From NCBI RefSeq assembly GCF_012396365.1, contig NZ_JAAXPG010000014.1, forward strand, positions 1-64,000: 64,000 nt of DNA, written 5' to 3'. The notes below the pieces were generated by a model that saw only the letters and a program-made list of their open reading frames with translations, was not told where the DNA came from and made no database searches. Shown in pieces: positions 49,964 through 58,389 of this stretch. Source of the stretch: Nocardiopsis alborubida (lineage in GTDB: Bacteria > Actinomycetota > Actinomycetes > Streptosporangiales > Streptosporangiaceae). Positions within the stretch are counted from its first letter, which is position 1. The number at the start of each line of letters is the position of its first letter. Made by a program: the position numbers and the translations under genes.

Positions 49964-50461
49964 ATGCACAGGGTGCTGGTCAGCGCGTGTCTGATGGGAC
50001 GCCGGGTGCGCTACGACGGGCGCGCGAAGCCGGTCGAGGACGACGTGGTCGCCCGCTGGCGCGCGGAGGGGCGCCTGGTGGTGCACTGTCCGGAGGTCGC
50101 CGGCGGTCTCCCGGTGCCCCGGCCGCCCGCCGAGATCGAGCCCGGCGCGAGTGCCGCCGACGTGCTCGCGGGCCGCGCGCGCATCCTCACCCCGGAGGGG
50201 CGGGACGTGACCGGGCACTTCGTGGACGGTGCCCGCGCGGCGCTGGCCACCGCCCGCGCGCACGGCGTGGCGGTGGCGGTGCTCAAGGAGTCGAGTCCCT
50301 CCTGCGGGGTGCACCGGGTCTACGACGGTGCCTTCGGCGGGCGCAGGGTGCCCGGCGAGGGGGTCACCGCGCGGCTGCTCGCGGACGGCGGTGTCGCGGT
50401 GTTCACCGAGGACGAGATCGCCGGGGCCGCCGCGCGCCTGCGCGAGCTGGACGGGGCCTGA
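49964..50461 (+). CDS. DUF523 protein
   Basis: A 165-residue protein of the DUF523 family: VLVSACLMGRRVRYDG, HCPEVAGGLPVPRPPAEI and LKESSPSCGVHRVYDG contain the conserved Cys residues and family core. DUF523 is proposed to have a metal or thiol-related role in the literature I remember, not established. The ATG at 49964 has AGGGGGAG upstream. No functional partner is adjacent. Confidence 0.9.
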   Translation: MHRVLVSACLMGRRVRYDGRAKPVEDDVVARWRAEGRLVVHCPEVAGGLPVPRPPAEIEPGASAADVLAGRARILTPEGRDVTGHFVDGARAALATARAHGVAVAVLKESSPSCGVHRVYDGAFGGRRVPGEGVTARLLADGGVAVFTEDEIAGAAARLRELDGA

Positions 50462-50729
50462 GGGGCGCCGACAGGACGCCGTCCGCGCTCCCGTGCGCGT
50501 CGGGCGGCGCCGGAACGCCGTCGAGGTGCCGCCGTCGGCGCTCGGGGCGCGGCGCCCGCCCCGTGTGTACCGGGGGAGCGGTCCCGTGTGGCGGGGACGC
50601 CCGTCCGGGCCGGGGCGGAGAGCGGCAGGCCCCGGGGCCCGGCCGGTGGTGCGCGGGCGGGCCCCGGTTCGGGAGCGAGGCGCGGGTTCCGGGAGCCCGC
50701 CGGTGGCGGCGGGCCCCGCGCACCCCGGG

Positions 50730-51269
50730 TCAGGAGCGGACGACCTCGTAGCGCATGCAGGCGAAGTCCCCGGCCCGGTGCACGTCCAGCACCCTCAGGT
50801 CCACGCGCCCGGCCAGCAGGGGCGAGCCCGCGCCCAGGGTGACCGGGGCGACGGACACGACCACCTCGTCCAGGAGGCCGAGCCGGGCCAGGTCCGCGGC
50901 GACGCCGCCACCGCCGACCACCCACACGTCGCGCCCGTCGGCCGCCTCGACCATCTCCCCGTGCAGGTCGCGCAGTTCCTGGTCGGTGTCGGCGCTGGCG
51001 AAGCGCAGGTCGCCCTCGACCTTGGGCAGGTCGCGGTGGGTGAGCACCCAGGTGGGGACCTGGTAGGGCCAGGGATCGCCGCCCTCGTGCTTCAGGATCC
51101 ACTCGTAGGTGCCCGCACCGGACACGATCGCGCCCGCCCCGCGGATGAAGGCCTCGGTCTCGTTCAGGGCATCGCCCCCGTCGGCGGCGAACAGCCACTC
51201 CAGGGAGTGGTCCTCGGTGGCGATGAAACCGTCCAGGCTCGTCGCGGTGTTGTAGACCGTCCTGCTCAT
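50730..51269 (-). CDS. Dihydrofolate reductase family (RibD C-terminal-like) protein
   Basis: A 179-residue RibD_C/DHFR-like reductase: TVYNTATSLDGFIATEDHSLEWL at the N-terminus and DVWVVGGGGVAADLARLGLLDE for NADPH binding. True folate or riboflavin roles are unlikely; the substrate is unknown. The ATG at 51269 has GGAGG upstream and overlaps the stop of the preceding AraC-type gene by 4 bp (ATGA), so they are coupled. Confidence 0.9.
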   Translation of the reverse strand: MSRTVYNTATSLDGFIATEDHSLEWLFAADGGDALNETEAFIRGAGAIVSGAGTYEWILKHEGGDPWPYQVPTWVLTHRDLPKVEGDLRFASADTDQELRDLHGEMVEAADGRDVWVVGGGGVAADLARLGLLDEVVVSVAPVTLGAGSPLLAGRVDLRVLDVHRAGDFACMRYEVVRS

Positions 51270-52198
51270 CGTGTACCTCCGTCGTGGTGTCGGTCCTGAA
51301 GCCATTCGATGGGGTCGCCGTGGTCCACCTCCAGGCCCTCCGCGCGCAGCATGTGGCGCACGAGCTGCCTGCGGTGGGCGGAGAAGGTGAGCATGTGCGC
51401 GACGACGCTGCCCAGCACGAAGCTCTCGGGCGGGTCGCACAGGGCGTCGATCAGCCGGTCGCCCCAGGCTCCCCTGCGCCCGATGTCGTCGACCGCGGCG
51501 ATCCAGCGAGCCCCCGCCAGCGTGTGCCGCTCCGCCAGCGCCTCCACGCCGTCCGCGCCCCGTTCGGGCAGGTCGGCGCCGTCGATCGAGGCGAGCCACA
51601 TCTCCTTGGCCCGGACCAGGTGGTCCAGCACGGCGGCCACGGACTCCTCCGGCCCGTCCCACTCCAGGACGGTCTGTCCGGGAGCCCGCACCCGCCGGTA
51701 GGCCTCCTCGGGCAGCTGCCCGGCGAGGCGGATCAGGTGGGCGGTGTCGTCCACGTCGTGGTGGACCTGGAGGGTGGTCAGGTCCATGCCGGGACGCTCC
51801 CTGGGGCTGTCCTCGATCCACAGGTGGATCGGCGGATGGAAGTGGATGCCGTTGGGCGCGGGCAGCCACGTGCCGCTGCCCGCCGTGGTGGCGCTGGGCG
51901 GGTGCCCGAAGGCGCGTCCGAAGGCGCGCGTGAACCCCTCGACCGACTCGTATCCGGCCGCGAACGCGGCGTCGGTCACGCTGCTGCCCTGGCTGATCTG
52001 CCAGGCGGCGCGTTCCAGGAGCACCCGGCGGCGCAGCGCGACCGGTGACTCCCCGGTGTCGCGGGTCAGTCTGCGGGTGAAGTGGAACGGTGAGGCGAAG
52101 GCGTGGTCCGCCATGTCGGCGAGGCGGGTGTTCTCCTCGTCCAGGACCGCGTCGAGCAGTTCGCGCAGGCGGTCCCGGCCTGGGGTGGGCTCGGTCAT
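51266..52198 (-). CDS. AraC-family regulator fused to DinB-like domain
   Basis: A 310-residue protein. The N-terminal ~105 residues hold an AraC-type double HTH (LADMADHAFASPFHFTRRLT and VTDAAFAAGYESVEGFTRAF) and the rest resembles a DinB/YfiT-like four-helix bundle (VLDHLVRAKEMWLASID, VVAHMLTFSAHRRQLVRH) with metal-type His residues. This AraC-DinB fusion is known in actinomycetes. The ATG at 52198 is chosen as the family start and is preceded by a CATACT hexamer (possible leaderless start). It drives the downstream reductase by overlap. Confidence 0.85.
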   Translation of the reverse strand: MTEPTPGRDRLRELLDAVLDEENTRLADMADHAFASPFHFTRRLTRDTGESPVALRRRVLLERAAWQISQGSSVTDAAFAAGYESVEGFTRAFGRAFGHPPSATTAGSGTWLPAPNGIHFHPPIHLWIEDSPRERPGMDLTTLQVHHDVDDTAHLIRLAGQLPEEAYRRVRAPGQTVLEWDGPEESVAAVLDHLVRAKEMWLASIDGADLPERGADGVEALAERHTLAGARWIAAVDDIGRRGAWGDRLIDALCDPPESFVLGSVVAHMLTFSAHRRQLVRHMLRAEGLEVDHGDPIEWLQDRHHDGGTR

Positions 52199-52366
52199 GG
52201 AACCCAGTATGTTCACCGGCGGCGCGCGGGCGCCTGACCGATCTTGCCCACCCGGGCGACCGGTGCGGCCCGGGGCTTGGCGGACTCTCCGCCGGTGCGA
52301 GCGCCCCGGCGGATGCGGTAGAGTCTTCTGCGTCGGCGGGGCCGGAAACGGTGACCGCTCGACGAA

Positions 52367-52440
52367 CGGGACGTAGCGCAGTTTGGCAGCGCACTTGACT
52401 GGGGGTCAAGGGGTCGTGGGTTCAAATCCCGCCGTCCCGA
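52367..52440 (+). tRNA. tRNA-Pro (anticodon GGG)
   Basis: A full cloverleaf: acceptor CGGGACG/CGTCCCG, D arm GCGC/GCGC, anticodon stem CTTGA/TCAAG around loop CTGGGGG (anticodon GGG), T arm GTGGG/CCCGC with TTCAAAT. There is a discriminator A and no encoded CCA. Its 3' half is the left attachment site of the integrated element. Confidence 0.95.
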
Positions 52441-52458
52441 CAGAGGAATAGCAGGTCA
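52396..52458 (+). repeat. Left attachment repeat (attL) in tRNA-Pro
   Basis: A 63-bp stretch covering the tRNA-Pro 3' half and 18 bp downstream; it is repeated without any difference that I can see at 58390-58452. Confidence 0.92.
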
Positions 52459-52541
52459 CGAAGGGGCTCGCCGTGAGGCGGGCCCTTTTCTGCGTCTCCG
52501 GTGGGCTGGGAAGTGGGGTTGAACCGGGGTCGGGTGGGCCG

Positions 52542-53726
52542 TCAGCCCACGTCGTGCAGGATTTCGTCCATGGCCTTGGCTGCCGACCGGCGCACCGGCC
52601 GGAGCTGGTGGCGGTAGACGCGTTCGGTGGTGTCGGTGCCGTCATGGCCGACCAGGAGTGAGATCTCTTCGATGCTCACGCCGTGGTCCGAGAGCAGGGA
52701 CACGAACGTGTGGCGCAGTTCGCGCGCGGTCCATTCGTTCTCGTTGAGTCCTGCCTTTCCGATGGTCCGTCTCAGGTCCCGCAGGACGTTGTGGCGGTCC
52801 AGCGGGGTCCCGTTGCTCGTGCAGAACACGAGATCGTTGTCCTGCCAGAGTTCGGCTGCCGCGAGGCGTTCGCGGGCCTGCATCACCCGATGGGTGTTGA
52901 TGGCTTTGACGGCGATGGAAGGCAGTTCCAGGGAGCGCCGTGACTGCCTGGTCTTGGTGTCCCCGTCGCCGCGCACTGACGTCCACACGTGGATCGTGGG
53001 GATGTCACCGGTGGTGTCGACCTGGTCCCACGTCAGGGCCCGGATCTCCTCGGTTCACGCGCCGATGACGAGGGAGAGCACCAGGTAGGCGTACCACCGT
53101 GTGCCCTCGGCCGCACCGAGCACTGCGACCGCCTGTTCCAGCGTCATGGACTTGGAGGGCCGTCCGGGCTTGTCGCCTTTGAGCCTGCCCCGCTGGTCGA
53201 GTCTGGCCAGTTCCGCGACGTTGCGGGCGACCATCTCCTGTACCTGTGCGTAGCGGATGGCGCGCTCCAGCAGGTTGAGCACCAGCCGCAGCGTCCGCGA
53301 CGACAGATGCCGCTTGCGTCCCCGCAGCCACGCCAGCACATCGGCCACTCGCAGCTCTGCCAGCAGGTACCGGCCGAGGTAGGGCGTGATGTGGGTGTTG
53401 GCGAGCCGTGTGTAGTTGTCCTGGGTGTTGGGGTCCAGGTCCGTGATCTGGTCCCGCAGGAACTCTGCGACGCAGTCGGCGACGGTGTAGCGGGCGGGGG
53501 AGTTGACCCCCTGGTCCAGCTCTTCGAGGACCGTGGACAGCTTGTCGTAGAGGGTGTTCTTGTTCTTGCTGCTGACCTTCTTGACCTGGCAGCGGCCGGT
53601 GTGCGGGTCCTGCCGGAGGCGGATCTCCGCGCGCCAGAGCTTCTTGGCCCGGTCGAAGTAGACCGAGACGTCGGGCCGGTCGGTCAGAAATGCCCTGGTG
53701 GGCTTGCGTGGCGTCCTGGGCACCAC
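52542..53726 (-). pseudogene. int: Tyrosine integrase with in-frame TGA at catalytic Arg
   Basis: Site-specific recombinase gene of 395 codons interrupted by one TGA (53055-53057); the two halves stay in the same frame. The N-terminal 223 codons (from the ATG at 53726) contain an AP2-like/core-binding region (YFDRAKKLWRAEIRLRQDP, TVADCVAEFLRDQI). The C-terminal part has RELRHTFVSLLSDHG, LLVGHDGTDTTERVYRHQL with His, His and the nucleophile Tyr. The stop falls in GA-x-TEEIRALTW, exactly where the first catalytic Arg (GARxxE) should be; a CGA-to-TGA change would explain it. Thus the residual protein cannot be an active integrase unless TGA is read through. Confidence 0.93.
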
Positions 53727-53759
53727 TCCTCGTCTTTCCCGGGAACGGTCCCGTACAGC

Positions 53760-53954
53760 CTAAGCCGGTGCCTGGTCCTCTATGAGCTGGTTGACGTAGT
53801 CCTCCAGAGCCGAACGAGGAATGAGCCGCCGACGCCCAACACGGACCGAGGGGAGTCGCCCGGTGGCGATGAGCTTCTTGACCGTGGTCTGTCCCAGACT
53901 CAGAGCCTGTGCTGCTTCCTCGACCGAGTACGCGACCTTCTCACCCACTGGCAC
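53760..53954 (-). CDS. xis: Excisionase-family HTH protein
   Basis: A 64-residue DNA-binding protein with an excisionase/MerR-like HTH: YSVEEAAQALSLGQTTVKKL, then ATGRLPSVRVGRRRLIP. It is placed 33 bp upstream of the integrase, as in many actinomycete integrated elements, and would direct excision. The ATG at 53954 was taken as the start. With the integrase broken, it may be non-functional in practice. Confidence 0.9.
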   Translation of the reverse strand: MPVGEKVAYSVEEAAQALSLGQTTVKKLIATGRLPSVRVGRRRLIPRSALEDYVNQLIEDQAPA

Positions 53955-54073
53955 TGCCTCCCATCGCGATTGCTGCTCTCATCTACTGGTTGCGATCGAG
54001 AGGGCCTTTCTGGGCCATGTGCTCGGGGGTCGTGTCGGGATCGTTGCGTACGCAGGGCGTGAGCGGACAGCAG

Positions 54074-54105
54074 TGAGCCCCGCCGCTGGTGCGCGGCGGG
54101 GCTCA
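54074..54105 (-). terminator. Hairpin after the two small element genes
   Basis: A 13-bp stem (TGAGCCCCGCCGC with GCGGCGGGGCTCA) and 6-nt loop, 15 bp beyond the stop of the gene at 54120-54542; it separates that operon from xis-int. Confidence 0.65.
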
Positions 54106-54119
54106 GGGGCGGTTCAGGA

Positions 54120-54542
54120 TCAGGGCTTCCAGTTCACGGCGCGTTCCACGACGTAGGGCTCCAGATTGCTCACGGTCGCTCCGCACATGTGGTGGCGCTG
54201 GATCTCGACCAGGGCCGAAGCGATCAGGATCGCGCTGCGTCGGGCGTCGACCTCGGTGCCTCCGGTGGGGATGACACGGCGCACGTGGTGGCACTGCCCT
54301 CCGTCCACGTTGTGGACGAGTCCGACGACGTAGGTCCGTGCCAGACGCCGAAGGGCGACCATGCGGGGGATGGGCTGACGAAACCGGCAGCGGACCCGGG
54401 TGCCCTCGGAGTCCGTGGCCTCGGCCTGGAAGGTGATGGACCGCCAGTCCTCGGCGACTTGGGTCACCTTGGCGTTCATGGATCGTGCCCATGATTCGAG
54501 CACCGCGCGGTTCTTGGCGGTGAACGTGGTGGTGTCGCTCAT
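54120..54542 (-). CDS. Hypothetical element protein, 140 aa
   Basis: A 140-residue soluble protein with alternating charged and hydrophobic segments, several Cys/His (GGQCHHVRR, QRHHMCGATV) and no membrane helix or motif that I recognise. It is part of a two-gene overlapping pair with 54539-54778 (ATGA). Codon use resembles the GC-rich backbone more than the later low-GC cassette. Confidence 0.65.
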   Translation of the reverse strand: MSDTTTFTAKNRAVLESWARSMNAKVTQVAEDWRSITFQAEATDSEGTRVRCRFRQPIPRMVALRRLARTYVVGLVHNVDGGQCHHVRRVIPTGGTEVDARRSAILIASALVEIQRHHMCGATVSNLEPYVVERAVNWKP

Positions 54543-54778
54543 CGCTCCTCCCGCATCGCCAGATAGCAGCGGGTGAGAGCGGCGAGTTCGTCGAACTCAC
54601 CGGGCTGGTGCCGCGTACGCGAGACCCAAGCCAGCGCATCCACACTCTGACGCTGATGGGTTGATCGGGGCGTTCGGCGGGGGAGGGGCGGGGGCGTTCC
54701 GCGGCGGTGATGCCGTCCCTGCGGACCGGACAAAGGTCGTGTCAGCATCGCCCAGAAACGGGCGATAGTGTGCGTCAT
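54539..54778 (-). CDS. Hypothetical small basic element protein
   Basis: A 79-residue basic, Pro/Arg/His-rich protein starting MTHTIARFWAMLTRP and ending in a helical segment (EFDELAALTRCYLAMREER). I do not recognise it. The ATG at 54778 was chosen over an upstream extension; its stop overlaps the next ATG (ATGA), so the two form an operon. Confidence 0.55.
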   Translation of the reverse strand: MTHTIARFWAMLTRPLSGPQGRHHRRGTPPPLPRRTPRSTHQRQSVDALAWVSRTRHQPGEFDELAALTRCYLAMREER

Positions 54779-54875
54779 GTCAGCGCTCCTGGTAAGCGTT
54801 GGCCGTGCCCCCGGACGCCTCATCCGCGTTGCGGGGGTCGATTCGTTGCCTGACGCTAGGTCGCCGGACATGACT

Positions 54876-54900
54876 CAGGGGGCACAAAGTGTGCCCCCTG
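54876..54900. terminator. Perfect hairpin between regulator and small genes
   Basis: CAGGGGGCACA and TGTGCCCCCTG arms with loop AAG, 15 bp after the regulator stop (minus strand). It is a terminator candidate, or an operator upstream of the gene at 54539-54778, since it also sits ~100 bp before that start. Confidence 0.5.
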
Positions 54901-54914
54901 CCGTTGATCGGTGG

Positions 54915-56156
54915 CTACGCGAGAATGCCGATCTTGTCAGCCAGTGTGTTCGCTTGCTCTCGCCGCTCCCGTTGCCGGGAATCCAGCTCTTCGAGAATCA
55001 TGCGACGTGCGTACCCGTTGTACCTGATCGTCTCCGGCGCTGCCTCGTGTGCCTCAGCCAGAACGCGAAGGGCTTCGTCCGGTTGGGCGTCCAGGTAGAA
55101 AGCACGTGCCCTTTCGATCTGGTGCCGTGCTCGTCGGGGGCGCGACGGGATGACGTCCGACGCCGTTCGTCCGGCCTGGCGTACGCTCTCGCCGCCATTG
55201 CGCAGTTCGACCGCCACGGTGACAGCGTGGGCACCCATGATCGCCTGGGAGAACGACGTCACCGAGTGGTAGTAGCAACCGGGAAGCCGGTCAGCGACCT
55301 GTTGGGCGGTGTCCCAGTGTCGCCATGCGTTTCCGGTCTCACCGCGCCGTGCGGCGGTGTATCCGGCTTCGAATTGCAAGGCACCCCAGATGGCGAGAAC
55401 GTCATCCGTGCCGTCCTCGAGGTTGCCGCTCAGTTGCCGTGTGGTGTTCGTGGTGACCACGTCGGCCGCATCCCAGTCGCCGGCGTCCCGGTGAGCTTGG
55501 GCCATGAGCCAGGCGGAGACGCCCAACGCGTGCGGGTCGCCTGATTCCTGGGCAGCGACCACGCTTCGCTCGCACACACGCCACAGGAGGCTCTGTGCGG
55601 GCTGGTAGGCGATGAAGAACTGTGCGAGCGCGTACACCTCGGACAGCACTGCCTGAGCCGCACGCCGTGTCGGTCCGTCAACCGCTTGGTGCACGGCGAG
55701 TTGTGCGTCCTCGATCAGCCCGGGAAGGAGATCGCCTAGCACTTCACGGTGGTTGGGCGCGGAGTGCCTTGCACTCCATGCCCGCGACAGACGGGCCTTG
55801 AGGTGGGCGACCGGAGGAGCGGGACGCGAGATGACCATGGGGAAGGCGTTGATCGCCGCTGTCACGGCCGGAAGGTGAGCGTGCCCGGGGCCGGTGAACA
55901 GCTCGACAGGGACGGACTGCTCACCCGTCAGTTCGGACAGGTCGCGTATACGCAGCGCTTCCGCAAGCCGGAGCAGGATGGGTAGCTTGGGGGTTCCCAA
56001 CCGCCCGTTCTCCAGCGCCTTCACCCAGGACGCGGACCGTCCGACCAGGCCGCCGAGGACCTCGCGGGTCATGCCACGTCTGGTGCGGTTGAGCTTGAGC
56101 CGGGTACCGAAGGGGACCTCGATCTCGTGCGGGTCCGGAGTGCCGTCGAGGGGCAT
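54915..56156 (-). CDS. XRE-family HTH regulator with TPR-like C-terminus
   Basis: A 413-residue protein. N-terminal HTH (GTRLKLNRTRRGMTREVLGG and VGRSASWVKALENGRL, about residues 17-55), then a long alpha-helical part with TPR-like repeats (AWLMAQAHRDAGDWDAAD, TAARRGETGNAWRHWDTAQQ, ARAFYLDAQPDEALRVLAEA). Such proteins occur as transcription regulators in actinomycetes and on their mobile elements. It is likely the element's control switch; its promoter would lie in 56157-56400. The start ATG at 56156 precedes MPLDGTPDPHEIEVPFG. Confidence 0.85.
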   Translation of the reverse strand: MPLDGTPDPHEIEVPFGTRLKLNRTRRGMTREVLGGLVGRSASWVKALENGRLGTPKLPILLRLAEALRIRDLSELTGEQSVPVELFTGPGHAHLPAVTAAINAFPMVISRPAPPVAHLKARLSRAWSARHSAPNHREVLGDLLPGLIEDAQLAVHQAVDGPTRRAAQAVLSEVYALAQFFIAYQPAQSLLWRVCERSVVAAQESGDPHALGVSAWLMAQAHRDAGDWDAADVVTTNTTRQLSGNLEDGTDDVLAIWGALQFEAGYTAARRGETGNAWRHWDTAQQVADRLPGCYYHSVTSFSQAIMGAHAVTVAVELRNGGESVRQAGRTASDVIPSRPRRARHQIERARAFYLDAQPDEALRVLAEAHEAAPETIRYNGYARRMILEELDSRQRERREQANTLADKIGILA

Positions 56157-56691
56157 GGCGCCGTCCTTCCCTGGTCAGGTCGCGGTTCCCAGGCTACGGC
56201 TCAGCCCCCTGAGGGGACAGGGCTTTCCGGAGGTTGTCGGACGCGCCTTCCTTGGTCACTGCGTGAAGGTGTAACCCCACCCGTCAGTCGGCCACTCGGT
56301 CGGTCGCCCGGGTAGTCGCTATGACTGGTCGGGGTGTGTGCATGACTTCTCCCAGGTCAGTTCAGGTCCTACCCCAGCCAGCGACCCTCCCGATAGGTGG
56401 CATCGGCGTCCCAAACTGTGGGAGTTAGTAATTTCCCCCATGCGATAGCAGTTGGGTTTCGATCGGTGGCATATGCGGACTGCCTGAAGTCCCTTGGCCT
56501 CTCCAAGCTCCGATGGGGCTTCTGATGCCATCCGCACCCGCACGAATCCGTGCGGCAACCCGAAGGTTCTCACCTCCGGGCCTAATATCAGGGAAATGTC
56601 TTAACTGCAATAGGGTGGCCGAATCTGGTCATGTTTCATCGGTCCTTACTAAAGGCACACGCTAAGCGCTTTTGGTGACTATGATGCTGCG
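56157..56691. other. Divergent intergenic region, GC drops
   Basis: About 535 bp between the regulator and the SepF-like gene. GC falls visibly from about 56320 onward. It should contain promoters for both sides; I see a TATGAT hexamer at 56680-56685 just before the SepF-like start and no supportable gene. Confidence 0.5.
56680..56685 (+). promoter_or_regulatory. -10 of the SepF-like/SLATT cassette
   Basis: TATGAT, 6 bp before the GTG at 56692; no Shine-Dalgarno lies between them, so a leaderless transcript is likely. The -35 is unclear. Confidence 0.55.
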
Positions 56692-57156
56692 GTGTCCATG
56701 ATTACTTTGGCTGCCTCGTTTGTTCGAGAATGGGGCCCAAGTCTATTAATAGTCTTCTCGGCGCTTCTGTTCTTCTGGGTCATGTATAAGGAGAGGGGAA
56801 AAGTAAGGAAGTCTCAGGACCCGAGCAACTTAACGCCCGTACTTCGATCCGGTGGAGGGTTTGAAAAGTCTATATTAGATGCTGAGGAGATGAACTCGTA
56901 TAGATTGATTGACCATGCTGGGCCGAGTGTTCGTCTTAGTGGAGTTGCCAGGTTCTCTCCGTCTGAGTACCGAGCTGCCGCGCATTTGATTTCGGAGAGA
57001 TTCCGTGAGGGTCGTGTGGTCTCGATTGACTTTGGAAAAATGGATCCGAATCAGGCCGCACGGCTGGTTGATTTCTGTAGCGGCATGCTCGCATTTTCTT
57101 CGGGATGGGTATTTCGGGTGACCGACAAGGTTATTATTTTAACTCCGCCCGAGTGA
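56692..57156 (+). CDS. Membrane-anchored SepF-like protein
   Basis: A 154-residue protein. One N-terminal membrane helix (about residues 13-32, WGPSLLIVFSALLFFWVMY) is followed by a basic patch and a ~40-residue linker. The last ~75 residues fit the SepF core: SPSEYRAAAHLISERF, VVSIDFGKMDPNQAARLVDF, then SGMLAFSSGWVFRVTDKVII and LTPPE. SepF tethers FtsZ to the membrane by an amphipathic helix; here a true transmembrane helix replaces it. GC is far lower than that of the chromosome. It is followed 36 bp later by the SLATT-like gene in the same direction. The role is inferred; SepF homology is by eye but strong at the C-terminus. Confidence 0.78.
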   Translation: MSMITLAASFVREWGPSLLIVFSALLFFWVMYKERGKVRKSQDPSNLTPVLRSGGGFEKSILDAEEMNSYRLIDHAGPSVRLSGVARFSPSEYRAAAHLISERFREGRVVSIDFGKMDPNQAARLVDFCSGMLAFSSGWVFRVTDKVIILTPPE

Positions 57157-57192
57157 GAGTTTTTGTCGGACTAATTATTTGAGAGGTGTGCT

Positions 57193-58182
57193 ATGTCTGA
57201 AAATGAGATTATGCCAGAAGGGTCCGCCGAGGGGGAAGGGTCTGGCGAAATGGAGAGTGAATCTGAACGTGCTATTGAAGAGGTTGATCCAGAGGTCAAT
57301 GAGAATCTTCTTCTGCTCAATCATGAGATTCGCGAAGCTGAATTCGCCCTTGGCGTAGCCAGGCGGAGGAGGAAGTGGTCAAACGTATCGCTTGTTCTTG
57401 GTCCGGTCGTCATTATTCTCTTGTATGCGATGTTGTGGGTCCCTTGGATTGGCGATTCGCTCAAGTTTGCTATCTGTCTCCCGGCTGTCCCTATGGCGCT
57501 AGCGTTTTGTGTGGCCTCGTATCGTTTGAAGAAAGATCCTGGTGGCCCGCTCCATTATTCTGGAATCAGCGAGGCTGGGGCCGGTGAGGAAGAAAGTGAC
57601 GGTCAGGATGATTCGTATGAAGACAGGCGTGTCCGGGAGGGAGTTCGCCTCGGCGAGGGAAAGATTGAGCTGATCATTTCTCGGAAGCGCGATCAGCGTA
57701 AGCTGATGATGGCGAAAGCAGGTGTCCATATGAATGTGAGGAGGGTTACCTATAAGGAAGATGCATATTCAGATGTTGACCAACTTCGCATGGAGAGCAG
57801 GTCCTACCGAAGGGTTCATAACTTCCTTCAAGGCATGGTGATTGTAGGGTCTCTTGCTGCAACGGGAATGGCCGGTCTGGTCGTCCAGGTTGTTGAACTT
57901 CGTTGGGTTATTCTTGCTGTTACTTTCGTTGTTGGGGTGTCCAGTGGCTTTATGGGGTACTTCAAATACAAGGAGCGCAGCTTCTATTTGCAGCAAACCG
58001 CTGATTCAATTGAAAGTGAATGGGAGGCGGTTGAGATTGGAGTTGGGCGCTACAAGCACATCAAGAAAGAAACTGACCAACTTGCTGAATTTGTCGCAGA
58101 AGTGCATCGCCTGAAGTCTGAGCAGAAAAAGCGACAGCAGAATCTTGAGCAGCCCCCTGAGGCGCGTTCTGCAAGTGAATAG
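57193..58182 (+). CDS. Four-TM protein with C-terminal DUF4231/SLATT-like domain
   Basis: A 329-residue protein. An acidic N-terminus (1-45) and helix precede a TM pair (about 65-85 and 90-110), a charged ~100-residue cytoplasmic part, then YRRVHNFLQGMVIVGSLAAT, a second TM pair (213-233 and 238-257), KERSFYLQQTADSIESEWEA and RYKHI....LAEFVAEVHRLKSE. This second half (about 200-310) matches the DUF4231/SLATT pattern of two-TM effectors found in nucleotide-signalled conflict systems (family knowledge). The ATG has GAGAGGTG upstream. It pairs with the SepF-like gene; a membrane-targeting effector is inferred. Confidence 0.75.
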   Translation: MSENEIMPEGSAEGEGSGEMESESERAIEEVDPEVNENLLLLNHEIREAEFALGVARRRRKWSNVSLVLGPVVIILLYAMLWVPWIGDSLKFAICLPAVPMALAFCVASYRLKKDPGGPLHYSGISEAGAGEEESDGQDDSYEDRRVREGVRLGEGKIELIISRKRDQRKLMMAKAGVHMNVRRVTYKEDAYSDVDQLRMESRSYRRVHNFLQGMVIVGSLAATGMAGLVVQVVELRWVILAVTFVVGVSSGFMGYFKYKERSFYLQQTADSIESEWEAVEIGVGRYKHIKKETDQLAEFVAEVHRLKSEQKKRQQNLEQPPEARSASE

Positions 58183-58265
58183 GATGATCCCTTTTGGGTT
58201 TTATAGAATCATAAACAGGTTGTGTCATTTCCCCGCTTGTTGGTGGGGTGGAGGTGGGGTTGGGA

Positions 58266-58289
58266 GAGGGGCGCCCGTCGGCACCCCTC
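58266..58289 (+). terminator. Hairpin after the SLATT-like gene
   Basis: GAGGGGCGCC and GGCACCCCTC arms (one mismatch), 4-nt loop, about 85 bp downstream of the stop. Confidence 0.5.
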
Positions 58290-58389
58290 CTTGACCGTTC
58301 CCGTCCTCTGGTGGCCGGGACTGGCGTCCTGGCCTGCGGGTTTGTGTTGTCTGGTGACCTCCAATGACCCCTGGCGGCCACGGTGGGCG

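Noticed and set aside
52406..52645. Minus-strand frame ending FEPTTP across tRNA-Pro
   Set aside because: Translation artefact of the tRNA sequence; the same occurs at the right repeat.
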